Numbered from the stretch's first letter, positions 14,131 to 23,168 are shown. The stretch is 48,413 bases of DNA from an uncultured Syntrophobacterales bacterium (GCA_903928915.1 CAIYSL010000052.1:1-48413), one strand, 5' to 3'. The notes: generated by a model not told the origin, from the letters alone. Made by a program: numbers and translations.

Positions 14131-15126
14131 TCAGATCTTCCGGCGGGGGTCGTCGATCTCCTCCACGATCGCCCAGCCGGAACCGCTGATCTTCTGCCGT
14201 TCCAGGAAGGTCTGCTTCCATTCTTCGGGGGTCTGCGCCTCCATACACTTGGCGACGGATTTCCGCTCCTCCAGGGTCGGCACCGGCCGGTCCTCCGGGC
14301 CGTCGTACCACTCCTTCGGCGTCAGCGTCTGGCCGAGTCGGACCGGGGCCTCGCGTTCCACCTCCTCGCAGTAGTGCGCCCCCGTGGCGAAGGCGCGCGT
14401 CACTGCCAGGATCCCCCAGGCGGCCTCGGGGGTGAACCCGAGGTCGAACATCACGGCACCGGTAGCGCCTAACAGGTCGATATCGACCGGCTCCTTGCTC
14501 AGCCTCTGCGCCGCCGTCACCATCTCCTTGACCAGGGCGACGTACTTCCCCGCCACCCCCAGCTTCTCGGCCCGGGCAATCATCCGCTTCGCCGCCGGGT
14601 CCTTCAGCATCAGCCCCGAGATCCCGAGCGCGGGGTCGTCCAGCTTCTCCTTGACGACCGCCTCCACCACCTCCGCGAGCGGCTTGCCCCCCTTTGCCTG
14701 CCGGCCGAGGATCCCGTCGAGGATTCTGCCGAAGGCCTGGTAGGCGCCGTAGGCGTGGCCGAAGGCGAGGATCGAAGAACCCGCCGCCTGGGTGAGGATG
14801 GTCTTGCCGCTGGCCACGGTCCGGGCGATGGCCGCCGGCGAGGACAGGCCGTCTTCGAGCATCACCACCATCACGTAGTTGAGCATCTGGTCTTCTTCGA
14901 TAAGCGGAATCCGCGACTGGAAGTCGATGAACAGCATGTCCGTCAGCCCGTACCCCTGCTCGACGAGTTCGGTCGTGTCGTAGCCGCGGGCGACGATGCG
15001 GTGCACGTTCTTGTACGCGACCTCGGACACCCACTGGAACCGGTCGCGCTTCTCATCGGGCGGGACCGTGCCGCGTTCCCGCGTGCGGTAGTTGTAGTTG
15101 AGCCGTGGATCGTCTAGATTGTCCAT
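14131..15126 (-). CDS. Citrate synthase superfamily protein (citryl-CoA lyase-like), second of pair
   Basis: A 331-residue protein of the citrate synthase/citryl-CoA lyase superfamily. It has an N-terminal RGYDTTELVEQGYGLTDMLF, a helical FAFGHAYGAYQAFG-type segment where citrate synthases carry an active-site His region, and a C-terminal LGATGAVMFDLGF block. It overlaps the upstream paralogue by 13 bp and starts after GGAGAG. The two proteins share architecture but not close sequence, so they may form a hetero-oligomer. The reaction could be citryl-CoA cleavage or formation, or condensation with another acyl-CoA; key residues are not certain enough to decide. Confidence 0.65.
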   Translation of the reverse strand: MDNLDDPRLNYNYRTRERGTVPPDEKRDRFQWVSEVAYKNVHRIVARGYDTTELVEQGYGLTDMLFIDFQSRIPLIEEDQMLNYVMVVMLEDGLSSPAAIARTVASGKTILTQAAGSSILAFGHAYGAYQAFGRILDGILGRQAKGGKPLAEVVEAVVKEKLDDPALGISGLMLKDPAAKRMIARAEKLGVAGKYVALVKEMVTAAQRLSKEPVDIDLLGATGAVMFDLGFTPEAAWGILAVTRAFATGAHYCEEVEREAPVRLGQTLTPKEWYDGPEDRPVPTLEERKSVAKCMEAQTPEEWKQTFLERQKISGSGWAIVEEIDDPRRKI

Positions 15127-16007
15127 TTCTTGTACTCTCCTTCCTCTTTCTGCTTCCGGGCGTACTCCTGCCGCTCGGCCTGGCCGGGCACTTCCCGGTC
15201 GGGGGGGCCGACGTACTTGATCATCGACAGGTCGAGCATCTGGACCATGGGTTCGCGCTTCGAGGCGGCCCAGGCCCGCCCCTTCTTCATCGTATACGTG
15301 GCGTGGGCCGCGCAGGAGAACCCGCGGCAGACGCAGCCGATGCACCAGGCGGCGTTGGGCGAGAACCCGAGCTCCGCCAGGGCGGTATTCCCGGCGCCGA
15401 TCATGTTCACCGACACGTAGGCCTTGCCCTCCTTCTTGCGGCGGGCGTTGAAGTGCTTCTCGATCGACCGCTGCAGGGCCAGGTAGACGCCGCTGCAGAG
15501 CTGTTCGTGCTTGATGTGGGTCGGTTCCGCCCGGGGATCGCCGTCGAGGTGCTGCGGCTGCCCCATCCCCATCACCGCCAGCCCCGCGTCCATGTACTCG
15601 TCGACGAGGATCTTGCCCATCTCCTCGAGGCTCTTCCCTTCGATGCGGGCGCGCTCGATGTACTTGTGCATCATGTAGCCGTGGGCCGCCCCGGGCCCGT
15701 GCGCCGACCCGAAGGTCATGACCGCCGCGGAGACCGCCGCGGGGAGGTTGGGCCTGCCGCCGATCACCGCGATCGCCGACGCCGCCGAAGGCGACATGGA
15801 GTGCTCCAGGAACTCCCCGGTCTCGTACCGCAGCATGTCCTTCTCGTTCTCCGCGGGAATACGATTCTGGAAGAGGATGAAGAGCATGTCATAGAAGGTG
15901 TAGCCCGCCTCCGCCAGGTCGCTCACGTCGTAGCCCCGCACGACGGTCTTCTCTTCCGTCTTGTACGAGATTGCCGTCTTACGTTTAACAAACGGTTGTC
16001 TGTCCAT
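15114..16007 (-). CDS. Citrate synthase superfamily protein (citryl-CoA lyase-like), first of pair
   Basis: A 297-residue protein with VVRGYDVSDLAEAGYTFYDM at its start, MTFGSAHGPGAAHGYMMH in the middle and SVNMIGAGNTALAELGFSPN further on, the usual blocks of the small citryl-CoA lyase/citrate-synthase-like family in anaerobes. It is shorter than full citrate synthases (about 420 residues). The ATG at 16007 follows GGGAGGGATGG; an upstream frame to 16151 lacks a site. A promoter at 16165-16194 heads the pair. Its C terminus overlaps the start of the second gene. Cys-rich stretches such as CIGCVCRGFSCAAH are unusual and could bind metal or be redox-sensitive. Confidence 0.7.
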   Translation of the reverse strand: MDRQPFVKRKTAISYKTEEKTVVRGYDVSDLAEAGYTFYDMLFILFQNRIPAENEKDMLRYETGEFLEHSMSPSAASAIAVIGGRPNLPAAVSAAVMTFGSAHGPGAAHGYMMHKYIERARIEGKSLEEMGKILVDEYMDAGLAVMGMGQPQHLDGDPRAEPTHIKHEQLCSGVYLALQRSIEKHFNARRKKEGKAYVSVNMIGAGNTALAELGFSPNAAWCIGCVCRGFSCAAHATYTMKKGRAWAASKREPMVQMLDLSMIKYVGPPDREVPGQAERQEYARKQKEEGEYKKWTI

Positions 16008-16164
16008 CTTTCCATCCCTCCCCAGTGTATTGGCTTGCGAACGACCGGCGCGCGCCCCTCCCGAACCGTCCGTTTCCGGTCCCGGAGGGTGCGGAAACCG
16101 CCGCTCGGGCGGCATCCGGGGCGCGTTCCGATTCGCCTTTTGCCGAGTCAATCTTAAGTTTTGC

Positions 16165-16194
16165 AGTATAGAAAAGCGACAAATTATAAGTCAA
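16165..16194 (-). promoter_or_regulatory. Sigma-70-type promoter for the citryl-CoA lyase-like pair
   Basis: On the minus strand TTGACT (16194-16189), an 18-bp spacer and TATACT (16170-16165) lie in an AT-rich island (about 16150-16240) in otherwise GC-rich DNA. Transcription would start near 16158, giving a leader of about 150 nt. Confidence 0.6.
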
Positions 16195-16257
16195 AATAAT
16201 AAATATTATATTTTCGATAACAAGAACACATACCTTCTTCCCTCTCCGGCAAATCGG

Positions 16258-17130
16258 TCACCGGCTCAACCCGATCACGATCACCCCCAGGGCGATCAAC
16301 ACCGCGCCGATCAGTTTCTGCCTGCCGTTCTTTTCCCCAAGCCAGACGATGCCGAACAGGGCCGACAGGACGATGCTCACCTCGCGCACTGCCGCCACAT
16401 AGCTGACCTTGCTCATCGTCAGGGCGAACAGGACCATCAGGTAGGTGAAGCCGCTCAGGAACCCCACGACGGCGATCGAACCCTTGCGGCTCTGCCACTC
16501 GGGCATCAACGAGCGGCGCTCCCGGAGCAGGACCCCGGGGGTGATCGTCAATAAGCTGATCACCAGCATCAGGTAGATGTACACGGGCGGGTAGACCAGC
16601 CCGACGCCCACCTTGTCGACGAGCGAATAGGAGGCAATGGCGAACCCCGTGAACAGCGCCCAGAGGGAAGCGCCGCGCCGGAGGGCGCGAAAGGGCTCCA
16701 GGAACGCGGCGCGCGTGAAGGAACAGAGGTGCGCGCAGTAGATGCCGACCACGATCAGGGCGATCCCCGCCATCCCCAGGGGGGAGACCTGTTCGCGGAG
16801 CAGAAGCACGGCGAAGATCGGGATGAACAGGGGGCCCGATCCGCGGGCCAGGGGGTAGACCAGGGAAAGGTCCCCCCGCTGGTAGGCGCCCCCCATGCAC
16901 CAGAAGTAGACCCCGTGGATCAGCCCCGTGGCGACGATGCAGTACCAGCCCTGCACGGGTATGACGACCTGGGGAAGGTAGTACAGGAACATCGGGAGGT
17001 AGAAGACCCCGGCCAGCAGGAGGAACCACCAGATGAACACGATTTTCCGTTCGCTCTTCTTGAGCAGAAAGTTCCAGCCCGCATGGAGGACCGCGGAGGC
17101 CAGAACGATGGTCATGGCTATGCCGCTCAT
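16258..17130 (-). CDS. EamA/DMT-family membrane transporter
   Basis: A 290-residue protein with ten predicted membrane helices in two repeats, starting SGIAMTIVLASAVLHAGWNF and containing YQRGDLSLVYPLARGSGPL in the first half and SYVAAVREVSIVLSALFG in the second. That is the typical EamA drug/metabolite transporter layout. Such exporters or importers act on amino acids, nucleosides or other small metabolites, and the substrate cannot be told. A GGTGGAG site precedes the ATG at 17130. It is divergent from the polyprenyl synthase gene, and its stop codon lies next to the AT-rich promoter island of the next operon. Confidence 0.85.
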   Translation of the reverse strand: MSGIAMTIVLASAVLHAGWNFLLKKSERKIVFIWWFLLLAGVFYLPMFLYYLPQVVIPVQGWYCIVATGLIHGVYFWCMGGAYQRGDLSLVYPLARGSGPLFIPIFAVLLLREQVSPLGMAGIALIVVGIYCAHLCSFTRAAFLEPFRALRRGASLWALFTGFAIASYSLVDKVGVGLVYPPVYIYLMLVISLLTITPGVLLRERRSLMPEWQSRKGSIAVVGFLSGFTYLMVLFALTMSKVSYVAAVREVSIVLSALFGIVWLGEKNGRQKLIGAVLIALGVIVIGLSR

Positions 17131-17487
17131 CGCGTCTCCACCCGGCTCACCTCCCCGCGCGAACCGCGCCGGGTACCCTCCGGGTCCTCCGGCAGCCTCC
17201 CGGACAAACCGGCCGCAGCCGCATCAGCGATCATCCCCGCCCCTCTGCACTCTGCGCCTTCCCCCGCCTCTTCTTCGCGCGAAGGGCGCCATCCCCTGGC
17301 TTGCCGTATCGGCGCCCACAGGGCAACCTCGCGGCCGCCGTCCCGCCGGAAAGCCGTTTCGGCAGGCACTATATAGTATGGGGATCGGCCGCCCGTCAAA
17401 CCCTATTACCCCGGGGAGCATTCGTTTGACATTGCCCGGCCCATCCGTTATAGTGATGCAAATCATCCGGAACCGGGAAGCGATGGC
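17131..17487. other. Divergent intergenic region, EamA / polyprenyl synthase
   Basis: 357 bp without a convincing gene. The right end holds the polyprenyl synthase promoter (17426-17454). A TATATAG stretch near 17369-17375 could be part of a promoter for the leftward EamA gene, but no clear -35 partner was seen. The remaining GC-rich DNA shows nothing I can name. Confidence 0.4.
17426..17454 (+). promoter_or_regulatory. Near-consensus sigma-70 promoter of the polyprenyl synthase gene
   Basis: TTGACA at 17426-17431, a 17-bp spacer and TATAGT at 17449-17454. The predicted start near 17461 leaves a leader of about 27 nt before the ATG at 17488. A strong promoter fits an essential housekeeping enzyme. 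Confidence 0.8.
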
Positions 17488-18456
17488 ATGCAGATCCAGG
17501 ACGTCTTTCGTTATTATGCCGATGACCTGAAGCGGGTCGAGGAGTACATGGAAACGTACCTCCGGTCGGAGGTACGGCTCATCCCGGAGATCATCCACCA
17601 CCTGATCGGCAGCGGCGGCAAACGGTTCCGCCCCCTCCTGCTGCTGGCCACTTCCGAACTCTGCGGCTACCGCGGGGAGCGCCGCTACCCCCTGTCGGCC
17701 ATGATCGAATTCATCCACAACGCATCCCTGCTCCACGACGACGTGATCGACCATGCGGAGACGCGGCGCGGCAGGACGTCCGCCAATCGCGTCTGGGGCA
17801 ACGCGGCAAGCGTCCTGGTCGGGGACTTCCTCTACTCGAAATCCTTCCGTCTGATGACCGAGGACGGAAACCTGGCCATCATCAAGCTGATCTCCACCAC
17901 GACGAACACCATGTCGGAGGGGGAGATCGTCCAGCTGGTAAAGACGGGCGATGTCAAGGTCACCGAGAAGGAATACCTGGCGATCGTCGAGAAGAAGACC
18001 TCGATCCTCATCTCGGCGGCCTGCGCCATCGGCGCGATCCTCGGCAACTCCCCCGACGACCGGGTCGAGGCGCTGACCCGTTTCGGGATGCGGCTGGGCA
18101 CCGCCTTCCAGATCACCGACGACACCCTCGACTACGTGGCGCGGGAGGAGGAATTCGGCAAGGCGATCGGTCAGGATCTCAGGGAGGGCAAACTGACCCT
18201 CCCGCTGATCCGGACGATGAAGAAGTGCACCGCCGACGAGCGGGCGTTCATCCGGAAGGGGATCGAGGAGAAGGACGAGTCGGTCATGGCCGAGATCATG
18301 GCCCTGATCCACCGGTACGACGGCATTTCCTACGCGCTGGCCAAGGCCAAGAACTGCATCGACGAGGCCAGGGGCTTCCTGGCCCCCTTTCCCGATTCGG
18401 AGGCCAAGACGGCGCTCCAGGCCATCGCCGATTATATCATCGAACGGCGGCTGTAG
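17488..18456 (+). CDS. Trans-polyprenyl diphosphate synthase
   Basis: A 322-residue isoprenoid chain-elongating enzyme. GSGGKRFRPLLLL, the first Asp-rich motif LLHDDVIDHAETRRG (D-D-x-x-D) with its Arg pair, and the second Asp-rich motif FQITDDTLDYV are all intact. These bind magnesium and the allylic and homoallylic diphosphates. Length and spacing match octaprenyl/heptaprenyl (IspB-like) synthases, which make quinone side chains; product length cannot be read with certainty. A strong promoter precedes it. Its stop codon is only 6 bp from the stop of the convergent RsbW-like gene and no terminator is visible between them. Confidence 0.9.
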   Translation: MQIQDVFRYYADDLKRVEEYMETYLRSEVRLIPEIIHHLIGSGGKRFRPLLLLATSELCGYRGERRYPLSAMIEFIHNASLLHDDVIDHAETRRGRTSANRVWGNAASVLVGDFLYSKSFRLMTEDGNLAIIKLISTTTNTMSEGEIVQLVKTGDVKVTEKEYLAIVEKKTSILISAACAIGAILGNSPDDRVEALTRFGMRLGTAFQITDDTLDYVAREEEFGKAIGQDLREGKLTLPLIRTMKKCTADERAFIRKGIEEKDESVMAEIMALIHRYDGISYALAKAKNCIDEARGFLAPFPDSEAKTALQAIADYIIERRL

Positions 18457-18462
18457 CCTTCC

Positions 18463-18891
18463 TCACGGCGACTGCGGTGCGGGAGCGATCGCGAGCGTCA
18501 GGATGTTTTTCCCCCCCTCCCGCCGGTAGCTGATCTCCTGCACCAATTGTCTCACGAAGAATATCCCCAGCCCGCCGATGCTCCGCTGTTCGATTGCGGC
18601 GTCGCGGTCGGGTTCGGCGCGGGTGAGGATGTCGAAGGGGACCCCGTCATCGGCAATCTCGACCAGGAGCCGGCCGGCGGCGCAGCCGCAGCGGATGGCC
18701 ACATCGCCCCGGCGGTCCGGATAGGCGTAGTTGAAGATGTTCACGAGAATCTCCTCCAGGGCCAGCTCGATCTCGGTGAGCCTCTCCCGGCCTGCCCCGC
18801 ATCGCTTCGCACAGGACGTGACGAAGTTCAGCAGCGGGTACAGATTCTCCAGCCTGGCGGGAACCCGGATTTCTTCGGAAGTCTCGTCCAT
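18463..18891 (-). CDS. RsbW/SpoIIAB-like anti-sigma (serine kinase) ATPase
   Basis: A 142-residue single-domain GHKL ATPase. The N-box is IELALEEILVNIFNYAYP, the G1 region IADDGVPFDI and the G2 region GGLGIFFVRQLV, as in RsbW/SpoIIAB-type switch kinases. Such proteins bind a target, often a sigma factor, or phosphorylate a STAS antagonist on Ser. It starts directly after the stop codon of the STAS gene (18892), so the two form an operon. No cognate sigma factor lies in the window. The target may therefore be elsewhere, or the switch may control a non-sigma output. Confidence 0.85.
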   Translation of the reverse strand: MDETSEEIRVPARLENLYPLLNFVTSCAKRCGAGRERLTEIELALEEILVNIFNYAYPDRRGDVAIRCGCAAGRLLVEIADDGVPFDILTRAEPDRDAAIEQRSIGGLGIFFVRQLVQEISYRREGGKNILTLAIAPAPQSP

Positions 18892-19224
18892 TCAGAGCTG
18901 ACGGAGCGCCTCTTCCTCCGTTTCGAAAATCTTGAAGATGGAGCCAAAACCGGAGATCTTGAACACATCCTTCACCGGTCCCTTCAGGCCGGAAAAGAGC
19001 ATCTTGCCCTCTTTCGCCTTGAGCTGTTTGGCCGTGGTCAGGATGCTCCGCAGCCCGGCGCTGCTGATGTACTCGAGGCCGTTCATGTCGAGCAACAGCA
19101 CCGTGTCGCCCGCGGCGATCACCGCCGACAGCCCTTTTTCGAATTCCGGCGCAGTCACCGCATCGATCCTGCCGGTTACCGACACGACCATGGCGCCACC
19201 CTGCTTCTTCGTTGCGATTTCCAT
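18892..19224 (-). CDS. RsbV-like STAS anti-anti-sigma factor
   Basis: A 110-residue STAS domain protein with LLLDMNGLEYISSAGLRSIL, in which Ser55 aligns with the phosphorylated serine of SpoIIAA/RsbV. It would be phosphorylated by the neighbouring RsbW-like kinase and dephosphorylated by the PP2C phosphatase encoded on the other side of the divergent gap (20409-22376). In the unphosphorylated state it sequesters the kinase. The AGGGGGAGAGGG region upstream of the ATG serves as the ribosome binding site. Confidence 0.85.
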   Translation of the reverse strand: MEIATKKQGGAMVVSVTGRIDAVTAPEFEKGLSAVIAAGDTVLLLDMNGLEYISSAGLRSILTTAKQLKAKEGKMLFSGLKGPVKDVFKISGFGSIFKIFETEEEALRQL

Positions 19225-19459
19225 CCCTCTCCCCCTTTCCGCTCGTCCGGCCTACGGCATGCCCACCGGATTTCGTCCGCCGCGCGGCACCCGCCCCCCG
19301 GTGGGGAATGACCAACTGCACGAGTTCATCGCACATTTCTCGGCGACTGTCAAAACCTAATCCACGGGGAGCCGTCTGCAGTCCCGCACTTTTCGATTGA
19401 GTTTTATCGGGGTCTGTGTAAAAAAGGCCCATCACCCCGCACAACGTCGGAGGTCCGGT

Positions 19460-20434
19460 TTGTCCGTTCGCGCGCTGCTCATCCTCGGGATCCTGGCAGG
19501 TCTGGCGCCCCACCCGGCCGGCGGCGCGGAGCTGCGGAACCTCTCCTTCCTCCCCCATTGGCTTCCCCAGGCCCAGTTCGCCGGCTACTACATGGCCCAG
19601 GCGAAGGGGTTCTACGCAAAACAGGGCATCGGCCTCACCATCCTGCGGGGCGGGCCGGAACGCCCCGCCGTGGAAGGCCTGGCCCGCGGCAAGGCCGATT
19701 TTGCCACAACGTTCCTCTCCGCAGCCGTCCAGCAGCGCGACCGGGGGGTCCTGTTGGTGAACATCGGCCAGGTCGTCCAACGCTCGGGCTTCATCCTCGT
19801 CACGAAGAAGACGAGCGGAATCGTCTCCCCGGCCGACCTGAACGGCAGGAAGGTCGGCCTCTGGCCCGATTTCCGCCTCCAGCCGCTGGCCTTCTTCCGG
19901 AAGTACGGCGTGGAGGTCCGGCCCGTCGACCAGGGGGCCACGATGACCCTCTTCCTCCGGAACGGCGTCGTTGCGGCCTCGGCGATGTGGTACAACGAGT
20001 ACCACGCGCTGCTCAACGCCGGCATCGACCCCGCCGAACTGAAGACCTTCTTCTTCGACCAGCACGGCCTCAACTTCCCCGAAGACGGCATCTACTGCCT
20101 CGAGGAGACACTCCGGCGGAACACCGATCTGTGCCGCGGGTTTGTCCGCGCCTCCTTCGCGGGATGGGAGTACGCCTTCGCACACCCGGAGGAGACCCTC
20201 GACGTGGTGATGCAACACGTACAGAGGGCGAACGTGGGCACGAACCGGACCCACCAGCGGTGGATGCTCGCCCGGATGAAGGACCTGATCTTCCCCCCCG
20301 GAACCGCCGCAGTCCCGGGGCTGCTCAAGCGCGAGGACTACCACCGCGTCGCCGCGGAACTGAAACGTAACGGCCTGATCAGGGAAATCCCCCCGTTCGG
20401 AGCGATCTATGCCGACAGCACCGCCTCCCGCTAA
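19460..20434 (+). CDS. NMT1/THI5-like periplasmic substrate-binding protein
   Basis: The start is placed at a TTG codon (19460) 6 bp after GGAGG; an upstream TTG at 19397 has no site. The 324-residue product begins with a signal peptide (LSVRALLILGILAGLAP, cleavage after GGA) and carries LPHWLPQAQFAGYYMAQAKGF, the hallmark of NMT1/THI5-like binding proteins for pyrimidine-type, nitrate/sulfonate or related ligands. No permease or ATPase gene follows. Instead its 3' end overlaps a membrane PP2C phosphatase gene by 26 bp, so I infer that it acts as a ligand sensor for that phosphatase. Confidence 0.8.
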   Translation: MSVRALLILGILAGLAPHPAGGAELRNLSFLPHWLPQAQFAGYYMAQAKGFYAKQGIGLTILRGGPERPAVEGLARGKADFATTFLSAAVQQRDRGVLLVNIGQVVQRSGFILVTKKTSGIVSPADLNGRKVGLWPDFRLQPLAFFRKYGVEVRPVDQGATMTLFLRNGVVAASAMWYNEYHALLNAGIDPAELKTFFFDQHGLNFPEDGIYCLEETLRRNTDLCRGFVRASFAGWEYAFAHPEETLDVVMQHVQRANVGTNRTHQRWMLARMKDLIFPPGTAAVPGLLKREDYHRVAAELKRNGLIREIPPFGAIYADSTASR

Positions 20435-22376
20435 GCGGCGCGGCCTCGCCTTCAAGCTCTCCGTCATGATCCTGACCGGCACGGCCGTCATCTTCACCGC
20501 CGCGTTCGGCTACAACTACATCTACTCGCGCAATCAGATCCTCCGGGATGTGGAAGCCAACGCCGAGAGCCTGACCCTCGCCGCGGTCGGGCGTATCGAA
20601 ACGGTGCTGCAGGGGGCGCAGAAGCATCCCGCCTCGCTCGCCCACACCCTGAGCGCGCAGCGACTCGACCGGGCAGCGATCCGGAGACGGCTCGACGCGG
20701 TCCTGGCCGACAACCCGGAGATCTTCGGCTCCACGGTTGCCTTCGAACCCTACGCCTTCGAACCGCGCTCCCGCACCTTCGCCCCCTACGTCTTTCGCGA
20801 CGGGCGGACGCTCAGGCACATCGACCTCGGCGGCCAGGACTACCGGTACGCCCTCTGGGATTGGTATCAGGTCCCGAAGGAGCTGGAGCGGGCGGTCTGG
20901 AGCGAACCCTATTTCGACGAGGGGGCCGGCAACATCATGATGTCCACCTACTCCGTTCCCTTCTCCCGGGAGCGCGGCGGACGGCGGGTGTTCACCGGCA
21001 TCGTCACGGCGGACATCTCCCTGGAGTGGCTGGTGGAGATCGTCTCGCGGCTCTCCCCTTACCAGTCGGGCTACGCCTTCCTCATCTCCCAGAGCGGCGT
21101 TTTCGTCACCCACCCCGACCGGGAATGGATCATGCGCGAGAGCATCTTCAGCGTGGCCGAAGCCGCCGCCGACCCGGCGCTCAGGGAGACGGGCAGGGCG
21201 ATGGTCCGGGGGGAAAAGGGGTTTGCCGCCCTGCGGGAGCACTTCGCCGGTCAGAAGGCCTGGCTGTACTATGCGCCGCTCCCCTCGGTCGGCTGGTCGA
21301 TCGGGGTGGTCTTCCCGGAAGAGGCGCTCTTCGCGGGGATCAGAGACCTCAACCGGGTGGTCCTGATCATCGGCACGGCAGGCTTCGCCATTCTTTTTCT
21401 GCTGATCGTCCTGATCTCCGGAACGATCACCCGGCCCCTGCGCACCCTCACCGCCAAGGCCGCGGAGATCGCCCGGGGGAACCTCGACGTGGAGGTGTCG
21501 GACGTGGCCGGCGGAGACGAGGTGGGAGAGCTCTCCCGCTCCTTCGCCGGCATGAAGGCGGCGCTGAAGGAATACATCGCGGACCTCGCGGAGACCACCG
21601 CCGCCAAGGAACGGTACGAGAGCGAGCTGAAGATCGCCCGGACGATCCAGATGAGCTTCCTGCCGAAGACCTTCCCCCCCTTCCCGGAGCACGCCGAATT
21701 CGACCTCTACGCGACCCTGGTCCCGGCAAAGGAGGTGGGCGGGGACCTGTACGATTTCTTCCTTCTCGACGGGGATCACCTCTTCTTCTCGATCGGCGAC
21801 GTCTCGGGGAAAGGGGTCCCGGCGGCCCTGTTCATGGCCGCTGCCAAGACGCTGATGAAGGGAACCGCGAGCCGCGACCTGGATCCGTCGGAGATCCTCG
21901 TCAAGGTCAACCGCGAACTGTGCCTGGAGAACGATTCGCTGATGTTCGTCACCGTTTTCTGCGGGGTCCTCGACTTCCGGACCGGCGAGGTGCGGTATTC
22001 CAACGCCGGCCACAACCCGCCGCTCGTCCTGCGGTCCGGGCGGCAGCCGGAATGGCTCGCCCTGCCCGAGGGCTTTCTCCTCGGGGCGATGGAGGATTCC
22101 CGGTATGAAACGCGCCAAATTCTCCTTGCGCCCGGCGACGGCCTCCTGCTATATACAGACGGCGTCACCGAGGCGATGAACGGCGACAGGCAGTTCTATG
22201 AGGAGCGGCGGCTGGTCCGGGTGGCGGAAGGCCACCTCACGGCGCCGCCGGCCGAGCTCGTCGGAGAAGTCCTCCGGTCGGTCCGTGCGTTCGCGGGCAG
22301 TGAACCGCAATCGGACGACATCACCCTGCTTGCGCTCGCGTTTCGGGGACGCACGGAGAGTCCGTCACTATCCTGA
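20409..22376 (+). CDS. Membrane sensor with Cache, HAMP and SpoIIE-type PP2C phosphatase
   Basis: A 655-residue protein. Layout: TM1 about 15-37, a large periplasmic region to about 310 with double-Cache features, TM2 about 315-338, HAMP about 339-392, a linker helix, then a PP2C/SpoIIE domain (about 420-650) with VPAKEVGGDLYDFF, GDVSGKGVPAALFM, NAGHNPP and the final SDDITLLAL metal-binding Asp pair. The enzyme should dephosphorylate a STAS Ser phosphate, very likely the RsbV-like protein at 18892. It overlaps the binding-protein gene, so the pair is co-expressed. Ligand binding outside would then set the phosphatase activity inside. Confidence 0.88.
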   Translation: MPTAPPPAKRRGLAFKLSVMILTGTAVIFTAAFGYNYIYSRNQILRDVEANAESLTLAAVGRIETVLQGAQKHPASLAHTLSAQRLDRAAIRRRLDAVLADNPEIFGSTVAFEPYAFEPRSRTFAPYVFRDGRTLRHIDLGGQDYRYALWDWYQVPKELERAVWSEPYFDEGAGNIMMSTYSVPFSRERGGRRVFTGIVTADISLEWLVEIVSRLSPYQSGYAFLISQSGVFVTHPDREWIMRESIFSVAEAAADPALRETGRAMVRGEKGFAALREHFAGQKAWLYYAPLPSVGWSIGVVFPEEALFAGIRDLNRVVLIIGTAGFAILFLLIVLISGTITRPLRTLTAKAAEIARGNLDVEVSDVAGGDEVGELSRSFAGMKAALKEYIADLAETTAAKERYESELKIARTIQMSFLPKTFPPFPEHAEFDLYATLVPAKEVGGDLYDFFLLDGDHLFFSIGDVSGKGVPAALFMAAAKTLMKGTASRDLDPSEILVKVNRELCLENDSLMFVTVFCGVLDFRTGEVRYSNAGHNPPLVLRSGRQPEWLALPEGFLLGAMEDSRYETRQILLAPGDGLLLYTDGVTEAMNGDRQFYEERRLVRVAEGHLTAPPAELVGEVLRSVRAFAGSEPQSDDITLLALAFRGRTESPSLS

Positions 22377-22401
22377 TGCACACAGAAATGGAGAACAGAT
22401 C

Positions 22402-23121
22402 ATGAAGAGCATCCGATATGCAGTCCTCACCCTCTGCGCCGCGGCGATCCTCGCGGCCGCCGCTCCGCTTGCGGCAGCCACCGTCGAGGAATCCCTCAAG
22501 AAGAGTTTTCCCGACATCCCGGTGGAGAGCGTCCATGCCACCGCGATCCCCGGCATCTACGAAGTCGTCGCCGGCGGCAGGATCGCCTACTACGCCCCGG
22601 CCCAGGAATACCTGATCGTCGGGAGCATCATCAGCAAGGACCGGAAGAACCTGACCGAGGAGCGCAACGGCGAGATCATGGGGCAGCGCATAAAGTCCCT
22701 TCCCCTCGACAAGGCCCTGAAGATCGGCAGCGGCCCCCACAAGGTGATCGAGCTCACCGACCCGGACTGCCCCTTCTGCCGGACGGCTTCGAAATTCTTC
22801 GCCGGCAGAAAGGACGTCACCCGGTACGTCTACCTCTACCCGCTCACGATCCATCCGAACGCCGAGGCGAAGATCAAGTACATCTTCTGCGCCAAGGACA
22901 AGGCCAAGGCCTATGAGGAAGCCATGTCGGGGAAACTCGACGACATGAAATTCAAGGTCTGCGAAGACGCCGCGGCGGCGGACATGGTGAAGCTGCACAA
23001 GGAGCTGGGCGACAAGGCAGGCATCCAGGGGCTCGGCACGCCGATGTTCACGGTCAACGGACAGGTTGTCAGGGGCGCCAACATCCCGGAGATCGAAAAG
23101 CTGCTCAACGCCAAGAAGTAA
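22402..23121 (+). CDS. DsbC-like thiol:disulfide interchange protein
   Basis: A 239-residue precursor with an Ala-rich signal peptide, an N-terminal dimerisation-type region (VEESLKKSFPDIPVESV, then IYEVVAGGRIAYYAP) and a thioredoxin domain with active site CPFC (Cys123-Cys126) and a cis-Pro loop at GLGTPMFTVNG. This is the DsbC/DsbG layout; DsbC isomerises wrong disulfides in the periplasm. The start at 22402 is chosen for the signal peptide and the GGAGAAC site; the longer frame has no support. It begins 25 bp after the phosphatase gene and may be co-transcribed. DsbD is not seen nearby. Confidence 0.85.
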   Translation: MKSIRYAVLTLCAAAILAAAAPLAAATVEESLKKSFPDIPVESVHATAIPGIYEVVAGGRIAYYAPAQEYLIVGSIISKDRKNLTEERNGEIMGQRIKSLPLDKALKIGSGPHKVIELTDPDCPFCRTASKFFAGRKDVTRYVYLYPLTIHPNAEAKIKYIFCAKDKAKAYEEAMSGKLDDMKFKVCEDAAAADMVKLHKELGDKAGIQGLGTPMFTVNGQVVRGANIPEIEKLLNAKK

Positions 23122-23168
23122 AGGACGACAGCCGGAGCGGACCGTTCGGGTGCCGGCGGACAGGAGTG

